From assembly GCA_032622095.1 (NCBI GenBank), contig CP136066.1, forward strand, positions 110,195,319-110,259,318: a stretch of DNA of 64,000 bases, read 5' to 3'. This document shows positions 1-12,528 of the stretch, piece after piece. How positions within the stretch are numbered: position 1 is the first letter of the stretch; every line of letters starts with the position of its first letter. Position numbers and translations under genes: made by a program. The stretch comes from Siphonodentalium dalli. Lineage: Eukaryota > Mollusca > Scaphopoda > Gadilida > Siphonodentaliidae. The notes under the pieces were generated by a model. It had not been told where the DNA came from and made no database searches. It saw nothing but the letters and a program-made list of their open reading frames with translations.

Positions 1-1335
1 CATGTTCCCTAGGTGTCTCACAATCAGATTTGTTCAATTAAGTTCATCACATCAAATACATGTAGGTGCCAAGCCAGGGCCATAACTCTTTCCCTCCATA
101 GTAAGTCTTAAAACAGTTTTTTCTCAAGAACCATTAGGCCTATATAGCTTATATTTGGTATGGAGGGGCCTTGGGTGACTGGGGTTCAGATTTGTTCATG
201 GGGTCATTTTTAGGAAATGAGGTCCCCAGAGGGTGAATTCGGTGATGTTAGTCCACTTTGCGGAATATTGTCATTAAATTCTCCTGCAAAGGTCAGACAC
301 TAAATACAGACTCGGCGGTTCCAATATTAGTTTCTTAACCAGCACTTATCCAGGTGAAATCATACCCTGATTTTTCAAAGAAAATTGGGGGGATATATTG
401 ATATTACTAGATGAATGGATCTCATAGATGAGGATTCACATTTGTTCTAATAGGGGCAGAGGTAAGAGATTTAACTCTCCTCTATGCTGTTTGGTACTGG
501 TATAATAATATTTATTTCTAGACAGCCTGGGTGGGGGCAATGTTTGAGGCTATGGGGAGGGAGTGTAGAGGGGTGGAGATTTGACCCCCTATTTTGATCA
601 AAAGTTAAAAATTTCATGCCCAATACTAAATTAGTTGTAGATTAGATGTTCACATCAAAAATAAGTTAGAACTGTTCTCGTAGTTTGGTTTGATTTTCTA
701 ACATGTATGTTTTTAAACCATCAGTCCATATGTTTCTACTTCAGGTTAAACTGTTGGACCGAATTGGTCACAAATTTGAACTTTATGGGGGTGTCAGGTT
801 GGTAATTATCAAACGTTTGAAAGCTTGAAGTACTGGTACCAGTCGTAAAATTCAACCTAAGAGGAATGTACAAAGTGATTTTTGTGAACTTAGTACTGTG
901 GTATGGTTGTCCTCTTTAAAAGGTAAGAGGTTGGAAATTTGTCAGTGATGTGCAATTAGAAATTTCAAGGTGAAGAGCCTTCTCTTTTGAGAACATCCAG
1001 CTATGTCCATGTTTAGAACTTAAGTGATTCTGTCAAGTACTGACTCTTGTAGTCTTCAGAGTCCCTGTCTTCTCAGTCCTTACAGTCTGGTGAGGGACCC
1101 ACAGTCATTGACTGTCTTGTTTAAAATTAAATCTTATTATGGCCCGACATGTTAATCATCAGATTTGTTTGTCCTTTGGCATGGGGATAGCACAGTTTGG
1201 GGGAAAGCTAGATACCAACATATTATGGGTTTTGATATGAATTTTTTTTTAACAGAGTTATGGCCCTTGTTTGATTTGGAAACTTAGGAATTTTGTGTCA
1301 TACCGGTACAAACATTTCAGCTTGTAACTCGGGTG
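1..1335. repeat. Diverged dispersed repeats, no gene
   Basis: No coding region can be supported here. The stretch is made of degraded copies of the repeats seen better preserved at 2.3-10.5 kb. Examples are the phrases around 'CAGATTTGTTCA' with 'CATAACTCTTTCCCTCC', a fragment of the GAATGAGGTCCCCAGAGG MITE near 228-302, and from about 1140 a unit of the ~170-bp repeat family described at 9692-10575. Confidence 0.6.
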
Positions 1336-2000
1336 TTAAAGATACGGGCGGCGTTGGCGGTGGGTATGCTGTTAAAATATTCACCTCCGTCAAAAACCGC
1401 CATAAACAGATATAATAGTAAAATATAGACAGACCTTGTTCTTATACCAATCTGAAATATGGCATAAACAGTATGTTATTGTCAAATGTTTTTCCTTTGT
1501 TATGTAACAGAACCTGGCTTTTGTTTAGAACCGGATATGGTAAACATAAAGAGGGTTATTTGTTACTGTTTTCTTGATATGGAAATAATAAAGAGCGTTT
1601 ATATCATTTGTGTGTGATTAACCAATAGAATTGCGCTGTGTTATGTAAACAGAAGCAAAACTTCTGTAACACGAGCAGGCTCTTGTTTACATACACCATC
1701 GTATGTCTTGATGACAATATACTATTTAGTAAATAGTATTTACGCGCTGATTATGTTTGGCATATGAACAAAACTATATATATTTTAATATTCCTTCTGT
1801 TGATGGTGATTTGAACAAATATGAATATTTTTGCAATGAACACCGCCCGTGCCTTTAACTATTGGATTCAATTGTCCTTTGGCACGGTGGTAGCACAGGC
1901 TGGGGGAAAGAATACCCAAATACTATGTTTTTTTTTACATCATTGTCACCAGAGTTACGGCCCTTGTTTTAGTTCTCTGAGAACATGAATTCCAGGCACG
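1140..2000 (+). repeat. ~170-bp family repeat interrupted by a MITE
   Basis: The phrases TTTGGCATGGGGATAGCACA, 'ATGGCCCTTGTTTGA' and 'CAGCTTGTAACTCGGGTG' match the tandem ~170-bp units at 9.7-10.6 kb. The copy is split by the TTAA MITE at 1336-1858: the sequence left of the MITE continues directly into the sequence right of it when compared with 9830-9865. Confidence 0.7.
1336..1858. mobile_element. TTAA-flanked MITE (piggyBac-type target), copy A
   Basis: A ~520-bp element bounded by TTAA on both sides (1336-1339 and 1855-1858). Its ends are imperfect inverted repeats: left TTAAAGATACGGGCGG, right reads TTAAAGGCACGGGCGG on the other strand. The unoccupied site is visible at 9832-9862, where CTCGGGTGTTAACTATCGGA runs through with a single TTAA. 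This shows precise insertion with TTAA duplication, the target preference known for piggyBac-type transposases. It has no ORF, so it would be non-autonomous. A second copy lies at 58270-58771, and a related, inverted, internally deleted stretch lies inside the Polinton-like element (about 49530-49869). Confidence 0.85.
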
Positions 2001-2293
2001 TCCCTTTTGATGGAAACTTTATATGACTGAATTAATGCATTTCATCATCAGTTGTCTGCAATTAAATGAAATTGGTAATACGGTATTAGTGGAATGGATA
2101 TGCTGTTCGTGTGGGTCACAGTGCACTGTTAGTGGCCAGAGGATCTTGGTTGTGAGTGGTGTCTTACTTCAATTGTTCAAAATTGCATTGGTGTCTAGTA
2201 TTTTTGAAACAATTCTTCCTTAATATACAATTGCAGCAATTAAATATATTATTAGCTGTAGCCTACCGTATATTCATAGTTCCAGCCCTTTTT

Positions 2294-2652
2294 AGCTCAC
2301 CTGAGACGAAGTCTCCGGTGGAGCTATAGTCATCACTCCTCGTCCGTCGTCCGTCCGTCCGAATGGGTTCATATTTGGTGTGGATGTTCCCTAGGTGACT
2401 CACATTCAGATTTGAGGTCAAATGAGGTCACTGGGTCAAATAGCTGCGAGCCAGGGCCATAACTCTTTCCCTCCATAGTAATTCTTTTAAACATCTTCTC
2501 AAATACCATCAGGCCAAATGGGTTCATATTTGGTACGAAGGATCCTTTTAGATTTAGTTTAGATTTAACTCTTTAACCGAAAAAAAAGAAAGAAAAGAAA
2601 TAATATATTAAAAAATAAAAGAATATTTAAAAAAAAATTTGGAATTGTTTTT
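2294..2652 (+). repeat. Partial copy of dispersed repeat (also at 7315-7670)
   Basis: Begins with the TAGCTCACCTGAGACGAAG block and CCGTCCGTCC microrepeats. From about 2380 to 2652 it matches 7315-7670, including the unusual A-rich stretch around 'AACTCTTTAACC' and the poly-A/poly-T run just before 2650. No coding potential is seen. Confidence 0.65.
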
Positions 2653-4380
2653 TTTAGCTCACCTGAGACGAAGTCTCCGGTGGAGCTATAGTCATCACTC
2701 CTCGTCCGTCGTCCGTCCGTCCATCCGTCTGACCGTCCGTCCGTCAACAATCATCTTCTTCTCCAGTATCATAAGGCCAAATGAGTTCATATTTGGTGTG
2801 GATGTTCCCTGCTTGACTCAGACTCAGATTTGTTAAAATAAGGTCACTGAGTCAAATAGTTGCGAAGCTAGGGCCATAACTCTTTCCCGCCATAGTAATT
2901 CTTAAAACAACTTCTTTTCAAGAACAATCAGGCCTATTTAGCTTATATTTGGTATGGAATGTCCTTGAGTGACTGGGGGTCAGATTTGTTCAAATGGGGT
3001 CACTGGGTCAAATAGGGGCAGAATCAGGGACATAACTCTATTCTCCCTAGTAATTATTAGAATGACTTCTTCTCCAGAATCATCAGGCCGATTTAGCTAA
3101 TATTTTGTATGGTGGGTCCTTGTGTGACTGGGGTTCAGATTTGTTCAAATGGGGTCAGTGTGTCAAATAGGGGCCGTGTCAGGAACATAACTTTAAAAAA
3201 AAAAAAAAATTATTTTTAAAAATATTGTTAAATTTAAATCCTTACTCAATTCAAAAAACAAATCACAATTCAAAATGAACCAATACAAAAATATTTTTTT
3301 CATTTTAACCCCTGATTTTTTGTATTTTTTTAGACACAAAACTCCCCATTCCACCCCTTTCACTCCTCACCCCTCTACACCCCTGTCCCCACTACCACCC
3401 CCCCCCCCCCCATTCTGCGCCGCCCTGCACCCACTGCAGTCAAGAAAAAATTAATTAGAAAAACTGACACCTTGTAACATCCATAAAGTATGGTATTAGC
3501 CCCAGACAGAAAGAGTTAATAAGTCATCAATTCAGATGTTATCTAGCTGGCTGACAGCTAGGTGTAAACAGTCATGCTCTGTGTGTATCATTAACATATC
3601 ATATCAAAACAAAATGCTGTATGTCTGACATTTGCAGAATGAGGTCCCCAGAGGGTGAATTTAGTGATGCTACTCTGCACAGTAGGCTAGCATCACCAAA
3701 TACACTCTCCAGGGACCTCATTCTGCTTAGGCCTCATCTTCAGGGAAGTATACAGGTCTTAAATTGACATTTCTACTTACTTTTTCCCTTCTGTTCAGTT
3801 TCTATATTCCCTAATTTGCTGTCAGAAGATAAAATTGATAATTGAAGTGCCCAATGGGTGCACATCACCAATTAACTGGACAACTTCAATCTGTTCCTAT
3901 GTCTCCCATGGCAGTTGAGGCCTAAGCATAATGAGGTCCACAGAGGGTGAATTTGGTGATGCTAGCCCACCTTACAGGATTGCAGCACTAAATTCACCCT
4001 TTAGTGACCTCATTCTGCAAAAGTCAGACACTATATTCAGGCTTGGCTGTTCCACTATTATATTCTTAACCACCACCTATCCAGTTGTACTCATTATACC
4101 CTGATTTGCAAAGAAAACTTGGGGGGGGGGGGGTATATTGGATTGAATTTGTCTGTCCATCCGTCCATCAATTTTGTTCTTCTCCACATACATATTAAAG
4201 ACCGAAATGGTTTATATATTTTGACTCACATTCAGATTTGTTCAAATGAGTTCATCAGGTCATATAGGTGAGAAGCCAGGGCCATAACTCTTTCCCTCCA
4301 TAGTAATTCTTCAGAAACCATCAGGCCTATTTAGCTTTTGGTATGGAGGGTCCTTTGGTGAGTGGGGTTCAGATTTGTCC
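2653..4380 (+). repeat. Tandem duplication, unit 1 (~1.8 kb)
   Basis: This unit is repeated almost base for base at 4473-6216. The shared order is: TAGCTCACCTGAGACG block, CCGTCCGTC microrepeats, three 'GGTCACTGGGTCAA'-type blocks, an A-run, a C-run (about 3401-3411), the ~409-bp MITE, and a G-run near 4121. The offset is about 1820 bases at the left and about 1842 further in. The difference comes mainly from extra CCGTCCGTCTGA microrepeats in unit 2. Confidence 0.9.
3622..4030. mobile_element. ~409-bp MITE with GCAGAATGAGG inverted ends, copy 1
   Basis: The outer arms TGTCTGACATTTGCAGAATG and CATTCTGCAAAAGTCAGACA are imperfect inverted repeats. Inside are two shorter hairpin modules (3634-3726 and 3926-4018), each pairing GAGGTCCCCAGAGGGTGAAT-type with ATTCACCCT...GACCTC-type sequence. 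No ORF. Further copies are at 5464-5872 and 8171-8585, with fragments near 228-302 and 8041-8091. Confidence 0.75.
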
Positions 4381-4472
4381 ATCATGTCATAGCATGCGAC
4401 TTCGGTAAAAATGGCATTGTCTGTGTAAAAGTGCTGTCGGTAGGAGATTCTTTTGAATCTCCCCTGTCAGTT

Positions 4473-6216
4473 TTTAGCTCACCTGAGACGAAGTCTCCGG
4501 TGGAGCTATAGTCATCACTCCTCGTCCGTCGTCCGTCCGTCCGTCTGACCGTCCGTCCGTCCGTCTGACCGTCCGTCCGTCCGTCCGTCAACAATCATCT
4601 TCTTCTCCTGTATCATAAGGCCAAATGAGTTCATATTTGGTGTGGATGTTCCCTGCTTGACTCAGACTCAGATTTGTTAAAATAAGGTCACTGAGTCAAA
4701 TAGTTGCGAAGCTAGGGCCATAACTCTTTCCCGCCATAGTAATTCTTAAAACAACTTCTTTTCAAGAACAATCAGGCCTATTTAGCTTATATTTGGTATG
4801 GAATGTCCTTGAGTGACTGGGGGTCAGATTTGTTCAAATGGGGTCACTGGGTCAATTAGGGGCAGAATCAGGGACATAACTCTATTCTCCCTAGTAATTA
4901 TTAGAATGACTTCTTCTCCAGAATCATCAGGCCGATTTAGCTAATATTTTGTATGGTGGGTCCTTGTGTGACTGGGGTTCAGATTTGTTCAAATGGGGTC
5001 AGTGTGTCAAATAGGGGCCGTGTCAGGAACATAACTTTAAAAAAAAAAAAAAAAATATTTTTAAAAATATTGTTAAATTTAAATCCTTGCTCAATTCAAA
5101 AAACAAATCACAATTCAAAATGAACCAATACAAAAATATTTTTTTCATTTTAACCCCTGATTTTTTGTATTTTTTTAGACACAAAACTCCCCATTCCACC
5201 CCTTTCCCTCCTCACCCCTCTACACCCCTGTCCCCACTACCACCCCCCCCCCCATTCTGCGCCGCCCTGCACCCACTGCAGTCAAGAAAAAATTAATTAG
5301 AAAAACTGACACCTTGTAACATCCATAAAGTATGGTATTAGCCCCAGACAGAAAGAGTTAATAAGTCATCAATTCAGATGTTATCTAGCTGGCTGACAGC
5401 TAGGTGTAAACAGTCATGCTCTGTGTGTATCATTAACATATCATATCAAAACAAAATGCTGTATGTCTGACATTTGCAGAATGAGGTCCCCAGAGGGTGA
5501 ATTTAGTGATGCTACTCTGCACAGTAGGCTAGCATCACCAAATACACTCTCCAGGGACCTCATTCTGCTTAGGCTTCATCTTCAGGGAAGTATACAGGTC
5601 TTAAATTGACATTTCTACTTACTTTTTCCCTTCTGTTCAGTTTCTATATTCCCTAATTTGCTGTCAGAAGATAAAATTGATAATTGAAGTGCCCAATGGG
5701 TGCACATCACCAATTAACTGGACAACTTTAATCTGTTCCTATGTCTCCCATGGCAGTTGAGGCCTAAGCATAATGAGGTCCACAGAGGGTGAATTTGGTG
5801 ATGCTAGCCCACCTTACAGGATTGCAGCACTAAATTCACCCTTTAGTGACCTCATTCTGCAAAAGTCAGACACTATATTCAGGCTTGGCTGTTCCACTAT
5901 TATATTCTTAACCACCACCTATCCAGTTGTACTCATTATACCCTGATTTGCAAAGAAAACTTGGGGGGGGGGTATATTGGATTGAATTTGTCTGTCCATC
6001 CGTCCATCAATTTTGTTCTTCTCCACATACATATTAAAGACCGAAATGGTTTATATATTTTGACTCACATTCAGATTTGTTCAAATGAGTTCATCAGGTC
6101 ATATAGGTGAGAAGCCAGGGCCATAACTCTTTCCCTCCATAGTAATTCTTCAGAAACCATCAGGCCTATTTAGCTTTTGGTATGGAGGGTCCTTTGGTGA
6201 GTGGGGTTCAGATTTG
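4473..6216 (+). repeat. Tandem duplication, unit 2 (~1.8 kb)
   Basis: Near-identical second copy of 2653-4380. It differs by additional CCGTCCGTCTGA microrepeats at its start, by homopolymer lengths (C-run near 5246, G-run near 5964) and by scattered single bases. The ~90 bases between the units (4381-4472) are unique. Unit 2 leads at its right end into a repeat continuation that unit 1 lacks, so the duplication boundary falls inside a repeat. Confidence 0.9.
5464..5872. mobile_element. ~409-bp MITE, copy 2
   Basis: Same structure as the copy at 3622-4030. It was carried along by the tandem duplication, so it is not an independent insertion. The hairpin modules are at 5476-5568 and 5768-5860. 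Confidence 0.75.
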
Positions 6217-6548
6217 TACACGTGAGGTCATTTTTAGGAAACTTTTGAGGAAAATCAGTTTTCTTCAACTCTTAAAATCTACCGTTTGAAATTTCTAGAT
6301 GAATAGATCTCATAGATGGGGATTCACATTTGTTCAAATAAGGGCAGAGATAAGAGATTTAACTCTCAACCACCCACCCTACCTGTATGTATGCTGTTTG
6401 ATACTGGTATAATAATATATAGATTCCTATTGATTTCTAAGCTGCCTGGGTGGAGGCAATGAGGCTGTAGATTTGATTTTTCAACCAGTAACAGTCCACA
6501 TTTTCCTACTTCGGGTTAAACTGTTCGACCGAAATCGCCACAAATGTT

Positions 6549-7303
6549 AACAGGTCTATTTTGCTGATATTTAGTATGAAGGGTTCTTTGGTGTCTGGTA
6601 TTGAAATTTATTCAGATGTGGTCACCAGGTTAAATAGGGTGGGACCAGGGACATAACTGTATGTCTCTATAGTCATTCTTAAATTGTCTTCTCAAGAGAG
6701 GTTGGACTATTTAGCTTACATATAGTATGGATGATCCTTTAGTGACTGATATTCAGATTTGTTAACATCAGGTCAACCTGTTAAGAAATGACGGGGGCTA
6801 TGGGGAGTTAACAATTTTGTGTTTAAAAAATCATTGAAATACCAAATTCATTAAAACATCTTCCTTGGAACTACCTAACTGATTAATCTGACATACATGT
6901 ATGGCGTTTTGGGTCCATGGATAAATGGGCTTCAAACATGTCTAAATGGTTTTATAAAAAGGTGCTTGTGAGATTGGAAATTTCCAAAAATTGAGAAAGT
7001 TTGAGATGTCGGTTGTGAAATTCCAACCCAAGACTTGGGAGTCTAGAGCCCGGACGGGAGGGGACTTGTTGAGCTGGAGGAGGGGGGTGATCAGTAGTGA
7101 ACAGTGGGCAATTTCATGGTGGATATTCACCTTGAAATTACCCACTGTACACTACTGAAGCCTCTCTAGCCACATATCGTGTTTAGATCTACTTTTTTCA
7201 AAGTGCTTATGAAAAGTTCTGACTATTGTGGTCTCCAGAGTCCCAGTCTCATCAGTCTTTGCAGTCTGGTGAGCGACCCCACAGTCTTTGACTGTCTTGT
7301 TTA
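6549..7303 (+). repeat. Long direct repeat, copy 1
   Basis: About 750 bases that reappear at 9085-9791. The matching order is a 'TTTAGTATGAAGGG' block, 'AGGTTAAATAGGGTGGGACC', 'TCTCAAGAGAGGTTGGACTA', 'GACTTGTTGAGCTGGAGGAG' and a final 'CAGTCTGGTGAGCGACCCC'. No ORF above noise. Confidence 0.8.
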
Positions 7304-7314
7304 TTAAAATATTT

Positions 7315-7670
7315 GGTGTGGATGTTCCCTAGGTGACTCACATTCAGATTTGTTCAAATGAGGTCACTGGGTCAAACAGCTGCGAAGCCAGGGCCATAAA
7401 TCTTTCCCTCCATAGTAATTCTTTTAAACATCTTCTCAAATGCCATCAGGCCAAATGGGTTCATATTTGGTATGAAGGATCCTTGGGTGACTGGGGTTCA
7501 GATATGTTCAAATGAGGTCACTGGGTCAAAGTGGGCGGGGCCAGGGACATAACTAAAACAATTTTTTTATAGATTTAACTCTTTAACCAAAAAAAGAAAG
7601 AAAAGAAATTATATATTAAAAAATAAAAGAATATTAAAAAAAAATTTGGAATTGTTTTTTTTATTAAAAT
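7315..7670 (+). repeat. Dispersed repeat copy (matches 2380-2652)
   Basis: Repeats the GTGGATGTTCCCTAGGTGAC...CAGGCCAAATGGGTTCAT order and the A-rich tail seen at 2560-2652. It shows that the 2.3-kb segment is a dispersed unit rather than part of the 1.8-kb tandem pair. Confidence 0.75.
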
Positions 7671-8170
7671 ATTTAAAACAAAAATAAAAAAATTGTGTTT
7701 AACTCCATGGTCAATTATATATATATATATTGTTTAACATTTTTTGAAAATTGAAAAATTAATGCCATTACATTTCTGAAGGTTGTGCCCTCTGGCCCTT
7801 CACTCAAGTTCACTGCTTCTGGTCCCAAAAATAAAATTTACTCAAATTCTTGACAGAGAATCATTAATAAGAAGCATTTACTTTGGCTCTAACGGTATCC
7901 CGACTCTAACTGTATGCTGGGTATGCCTACACATGTCAAGTGAAATTTTTATAAATTCCCTGGAGATCTGCTAGAAGTCATTAATTCACAATTACAACAA
8001 TCTATCATATATTGTTCAAATCGTTCAACAGGGCAAATAGTGTGCCTGTCATTTGCAGAATGAGGTCCCCAGAGGGTGAATTTAGTGATGTGGAGAAAAG
8101 AAAAGTGGTTGGCATGCTGTTATTATAATTATATACATGTGATCCCTGCTAAGTTCAAGTCTGAGTTTAG

Positions 8171-8585
8171 TGTGCCTGTCATTTGCAGAATGAGGTCCCT
8201 AGAGGGTGAATTTAGTGATGCTAACCCGCATAGTGGACTAGCATCACCAAATTCACCCTCTGGAGACCTCATACTGCTTAGGCATCATCTTCTGGGAAGT
8301 ATATATAGTATCAAATTAACATTGTTGTTAGGTACATTTCCCTTCTAGGAAGTTTCTATATACCCTAATTTGCAGAAGATAAAATTCATAATTGAGGTGC
8401 CTAATGGGTGAACATCATCAACTTCAACTGGGGAACTTCAATCTGATCCTAGGTCTGCCATAGCAGTTGAGGGCCTTAGCAGAATGAGGTCCCCAGAGGG
8501 TGAATTTCGTGATGCTAGCCCACTGTGCGGGATAGCAGCACTAAATTCACCCTCTGGGGACCTCATTCTGCAAATGACAGGCACA
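8171..8585. mobile_element. ~415-bp MITE, copy 3, next to a partial copy
   Basis: Terminal arms TGTGCCTGTCATTTGCAGAA and TTCTGCAAATGACAGGCACA are perfect reverse complements over 20 bases, so this is the cleanest copy of the family. Inner hairpins lie at 8185-8277 and 8479-8571. A fragment of the same left arm sits just upstream at about 8041-8091, which suggests a second insertion or a local duplication. Confidence 0.8.
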
Positions 8586-9084
8586 CTATCACACTATTTC
8601 AAGGCTTGATTGTATAATACATTGTGTTGCTTGAGGCCAGGCAGTCAATGTAGGAACAGACATGCTATTTGCAGGCTTTCTCCTTTGGTGATTGTGATTC
8701 AGATTTGTTTAATCAGGGTCACCAGGTCAAGGAGGTGCAAGGCCAGCTGCATTATTCTTTCTCTCCATAGTAATTCATGATATGTCTTCTATGCAAGAAT
8801 CAAATGGCCTATTTTTGCTTATATTTGGTATGAAATTACCTGGGTGACACATTTGTAAACATGGCATCACAAAGTCGAATAAGGGCAGTGCCAGAGACAT
8901 AACTATTTCACCACATAGTAATTCTTAAAATATGTTTGGAAGAGCCAAGAACTAGTTAGCGTATTTAGCATGGAATGTTCTTGTTTGACTGCAATACAGA
9001 TTTAAAAAAATGGGGTCACCTGGAAAAATAGGGACCAAGCGAAGGACAGTTTCCCTCTTAATATGCTTCCTTCACAAGGACCAT

Positions 9085-9791
9085 CAGGTCTATTTTATTG
9101 ATATTTAGTGTGAAGGGACAATCTTTGATGTCCGGGATTCAAATTTATTCAGATGGGATCACCAGGTTAAATAGGGTGGGACCCGGGACATAACTGTATG
9201 TTTCTATAGTAATTCTTAAAATGTCTTCTCAAGAGAGGTTGGACTATTTAGCTTACATATAGTATGGAGGATTCTTTAGTTACTGAGATTCAGATTTGTT
9301 AACATGATGTCAACCTGTTAAGAAATGACGGGGCTATGGGGAATTAACACTTTTGTGTCTTAGAAAATCATTGAAATACCAAATTCAATAAAACATATAC
9401 CTTGGAACTAACTGACTGATTAATCTGAGATACATGTATGATGTTTTGGGTCCATGGATAATTGGGCTTCAAACATGTCTAAAAGGTTTTATAAAAAGGC
9501 GCTTGTGAGATTGGAAATTTCCAACAATTGAGAAAGTTTGAGATGTCAATTGTGTAATTTCAACCTAAGACTTGGGAGTCTGGAGCCCAGTCGGGAGGGG
9601 ACTTGTTGAGCTGGAGGAGGGGGGGGGGTTGATCAGTTGTGTACAGTTGGTAATTTGGCCACATATTCTGTTTAGATCTACTTCTTTTTAAGTGATTATG
9701 AAAAGTTCTGACTGTTGTGGTCTCCAGAGTCCCAGTCTTTTCAGTCTTTGCAGTCTGGTGAGCGACCCCACAGTCATTGACTGTCTTGTTT
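9085..9791 (+). repeat. Long direct repeat, copy 2
   Basis: Second copy of 6549-7303, with small indels. For example, a segment around 7100-7160 of copy 1 is missing near 9650. It runs straight into the ~170-bp tandem array at its right end. Confidence 0.8.
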
Positions 9792-10575
9792 ATTTGGAAA
9801 TTTGGGAATTTTGTGTCCATACAAACATTTCAGCTTGTAACTCGGGTGTTAACTATCGGATTCAATTGTCGTTTGGCATGGTGATAGCACAGGCTGGAGG
9901 AAAGGATAACCAAATACTATGGGTTTTGTCCATTCATTGTAATCAGAGTTATGGCCCTTGTTTGACTTGGAAATTTGTGAATTTTGTGTCCAAAAGAACA
10001 TTTCAGCTTGTAGCTTTGGCAAGCATCTTCTGATTCAGGTATGCTTTGGTATGGTGACAGAACAGCTCAGGGAAAGGATACCGACTTTACAGGTTTTGTC
10101 CATTCATTGTAATCAGAGTTACGGCCCTTGTTTGACTTGGAAATTTGTGAATTTTGTGTCCAAAAGAACTTTCAGCTTGTAGCTTAGGCAAGGATCTTCT
10201 GATTCAGTTATGGTTTGATATGGTGATTGCACTGCTTGGGGAAAGGATACCGACTTACTGCAGGTTTCGTCCATTCATTTTTACTAGAGCTACAGCCCTC
10301 GTTTGACTTCAAAATTTGTGAATTTTGATTCACGAACATTTCAGCTTGTAATTCTGGATTGGATCATCAGATATGGTTGTGCATTGGTGTGGCGATAGCC
10401 CCAGCATGCAGTAAAGGATACCCACATACATGTACTACGTGATTGGTCCACAATTTTTTACCAGAGTTACAGCCCTTGTTTGACTTGGGAATTTCTTAAT
10501 TTTTAACCTTATGAAAATTCCAGCATCTAATTTGGGCATGGATCATCGGTTTTGGATGTGCTTTGGTGTATTGAT
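9692..10575 (+). repeat. Tandem array of ~170-bp units
   Basis: About five diverging units. The phrase CAGCTTGTA recurs near 9831, 10005, 10173 and 10342, and each unit carries 'GGCCCTTGTTTGACTTGG' followed by 'TTTGTGAATTTTG'. The ORFs that cross it are in-frame artefacts of the repeat. The unit also occurs singly at 1140-2000. Confidence 0.8.
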
Positions 10576-12528
10576 AGCTCAGTATAGGGAAACTATTTAG
10601 AAAATAACAAAAAGTTTCCATCCAAACAAATATTTAGTATTCCCCACTCTATAATCTGAGCGTCGGGGGCAAATATTACACTTTGCAATGCACTTGTTTA
10701 ATATTGTCTTTGTCCCATTTGGCATATAAACTTGCTTATAAATACTAGAGAAGTTAAATATATATTTTTAAATATGCTATGCTACATGTATGTTTGATTA
10801 TCATTGTCCCTCTAGATCAGCAAAAATGTATAAAATAGGAAAAAAATAATCTATATAAAATATCGAGAGTAAAAATGCTGGTTTATTCTGAAACAACACT
10901 ACAGGCTTCACTAACGATAACTAACGCCATTCATAAGAAATGTATTATGGACCACTTGCATATAAATTCTAGATGTCTAGAAGATTTCCCCAGAGCTCCA
11001 GTCTTATTCTATTGCCATACAGAAATATACTTAATTATTCTGAAGCTATATTGAAGATATTGACAATGCATATGCACTTAATAGTTGCAGCATCTAGCTA
11101 TAATCTTGAGTGATCACTCAGCTTAGCAGCTGAATCGTCATCTCGGTTTGACGCCAGTATTGATCCTATATGATATGGTGATTCCTACAGCACAGCTGAT
11201 TGTTATGCCTGTTAGGAATACCCATGTGGGCAGTTCTATATGCTTATGGAAAGATTACTAGGTCACAGTACAGTTGTTAAACCATGATTTAATATGAAAG
11301 CAGTATGTCTCTCACTTAAAGGCATATTGTGCACTATTTTCAGTAATTTAAACTGGTACCTCTATACTCAGCAGTAAACCTGCTCTGTTAATGCATTAAA
11401 GCCACATGTGATTTGCACTCCAAAACACACCTAATAATATTTACTTTTAGAATTTTTCCCAGTATCAAAATTGATTGATAAATACCTAAATTTCTTTCTA
11501 CTACTATTATATGTCCCAGAAAGACATAATGTAGTCATAAAAAATACCAATTCGAACATTATGTTTGGGCCCAAACACTTGGTATTTGAATATCCGGTAT
11601 CAGTATTCCGCGACTTGGAAAACGTATATTGCGTTATCTTAACTGGAAACTATTTTAACTTCACACACTGCTTTCTCTTCATTTAAATCACCAAAATAAG
11701 GTAGCACCATAAAAGTTTCAGAGCAATAACAGCTCCAGATTTTCCTGTCATTGGCTACAGGTGAACAGTAATGCCCTAAGTAATCGACCTATTAACCACA
11801 GCAGAATTATGGGTAACTTTTCAGGATTTAGTTGGAAATATGGCTTGATGCCATTCATCGGAAAGCTCTCCCCGAGAGCTTTCCGATGAATGGCAACAAG
11901 CCATATTTCCGACTAAATCCTGAAAAGTTACCCATAATTCTGCTGTGGTTAAGAGGTCGATTACTTAGGGCATTACTGTACTTCTGCATAGGTATGTTTT
12001 GAGATACCTCTTTCCAAAATTCTATATGCATTATTTTGGGGTTCCAACGAGCCATATCCGTTTAGCATATAACAGTAGTTGAAATATCCAACCACATCAG
12101 TTGTATCATCTCGGTAAACTTGACTACATTAAAATTTACTGGTAAAATTAAATATTTAGATATAATTATCCACTGCTAAAATGATTCTGCAAACAACAGT
12201 CACTGAATGTTCTTGTACTTGTTCCCCAAATAAGATTTTTGGTGGACTATTGAATGAGGGTGTCTGACTATTGAATGAGGGTGTCTGTCATTCTGGGCTT
12301 CTGTTTGAAACATTTTTGCCTGCAGGATGATAACTTAAACAATATTTAACGGAATTTATAAATTTGAGAAATAACCAGTGAACATTTGATTATGCCCCTG
12401 TTTGACATAGAATTTGCTATTTATTTAAATTTCACAATTTTATTGTTTCATGTCTATACTATTAGGTAATTTTTCATTAATAACTGCAGATGGTTTTCAT
12501 ATTTCCCTTCCCTTTATTGTTTTTACAG
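10576..12528. other. Non-coding, presumed Rab27 intron or upstream region
   Basis: AT-rich sequence without a credible exon. Because the Rab27 exon at 12529 begins in mid-codon with a splice acceptor, this stretch is probably intron; the exons for the N-terminal half of Rab27 were not found in the window. The only structured feature seen is the long hairpin at 11765-11979. Confidence 0.5.
11765..11979. mobile_element. Long-arm hairpin MITE (ACAGTAATGC ends), copy 1
   Basis: Two ~100-base arms facing each other around a few central bases near 11870. The left arm runs ACAGTAATGCCCTAAGTAAT...GAAAGCTCTC and the right arm is almost its exact reverse complement. Other copies are at 29151-29294 (right arm shortened) and 34252-34468. 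All are flanked by TA, as expected for a Tc1/mariner-type target (inference). Confidence 0.75.
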
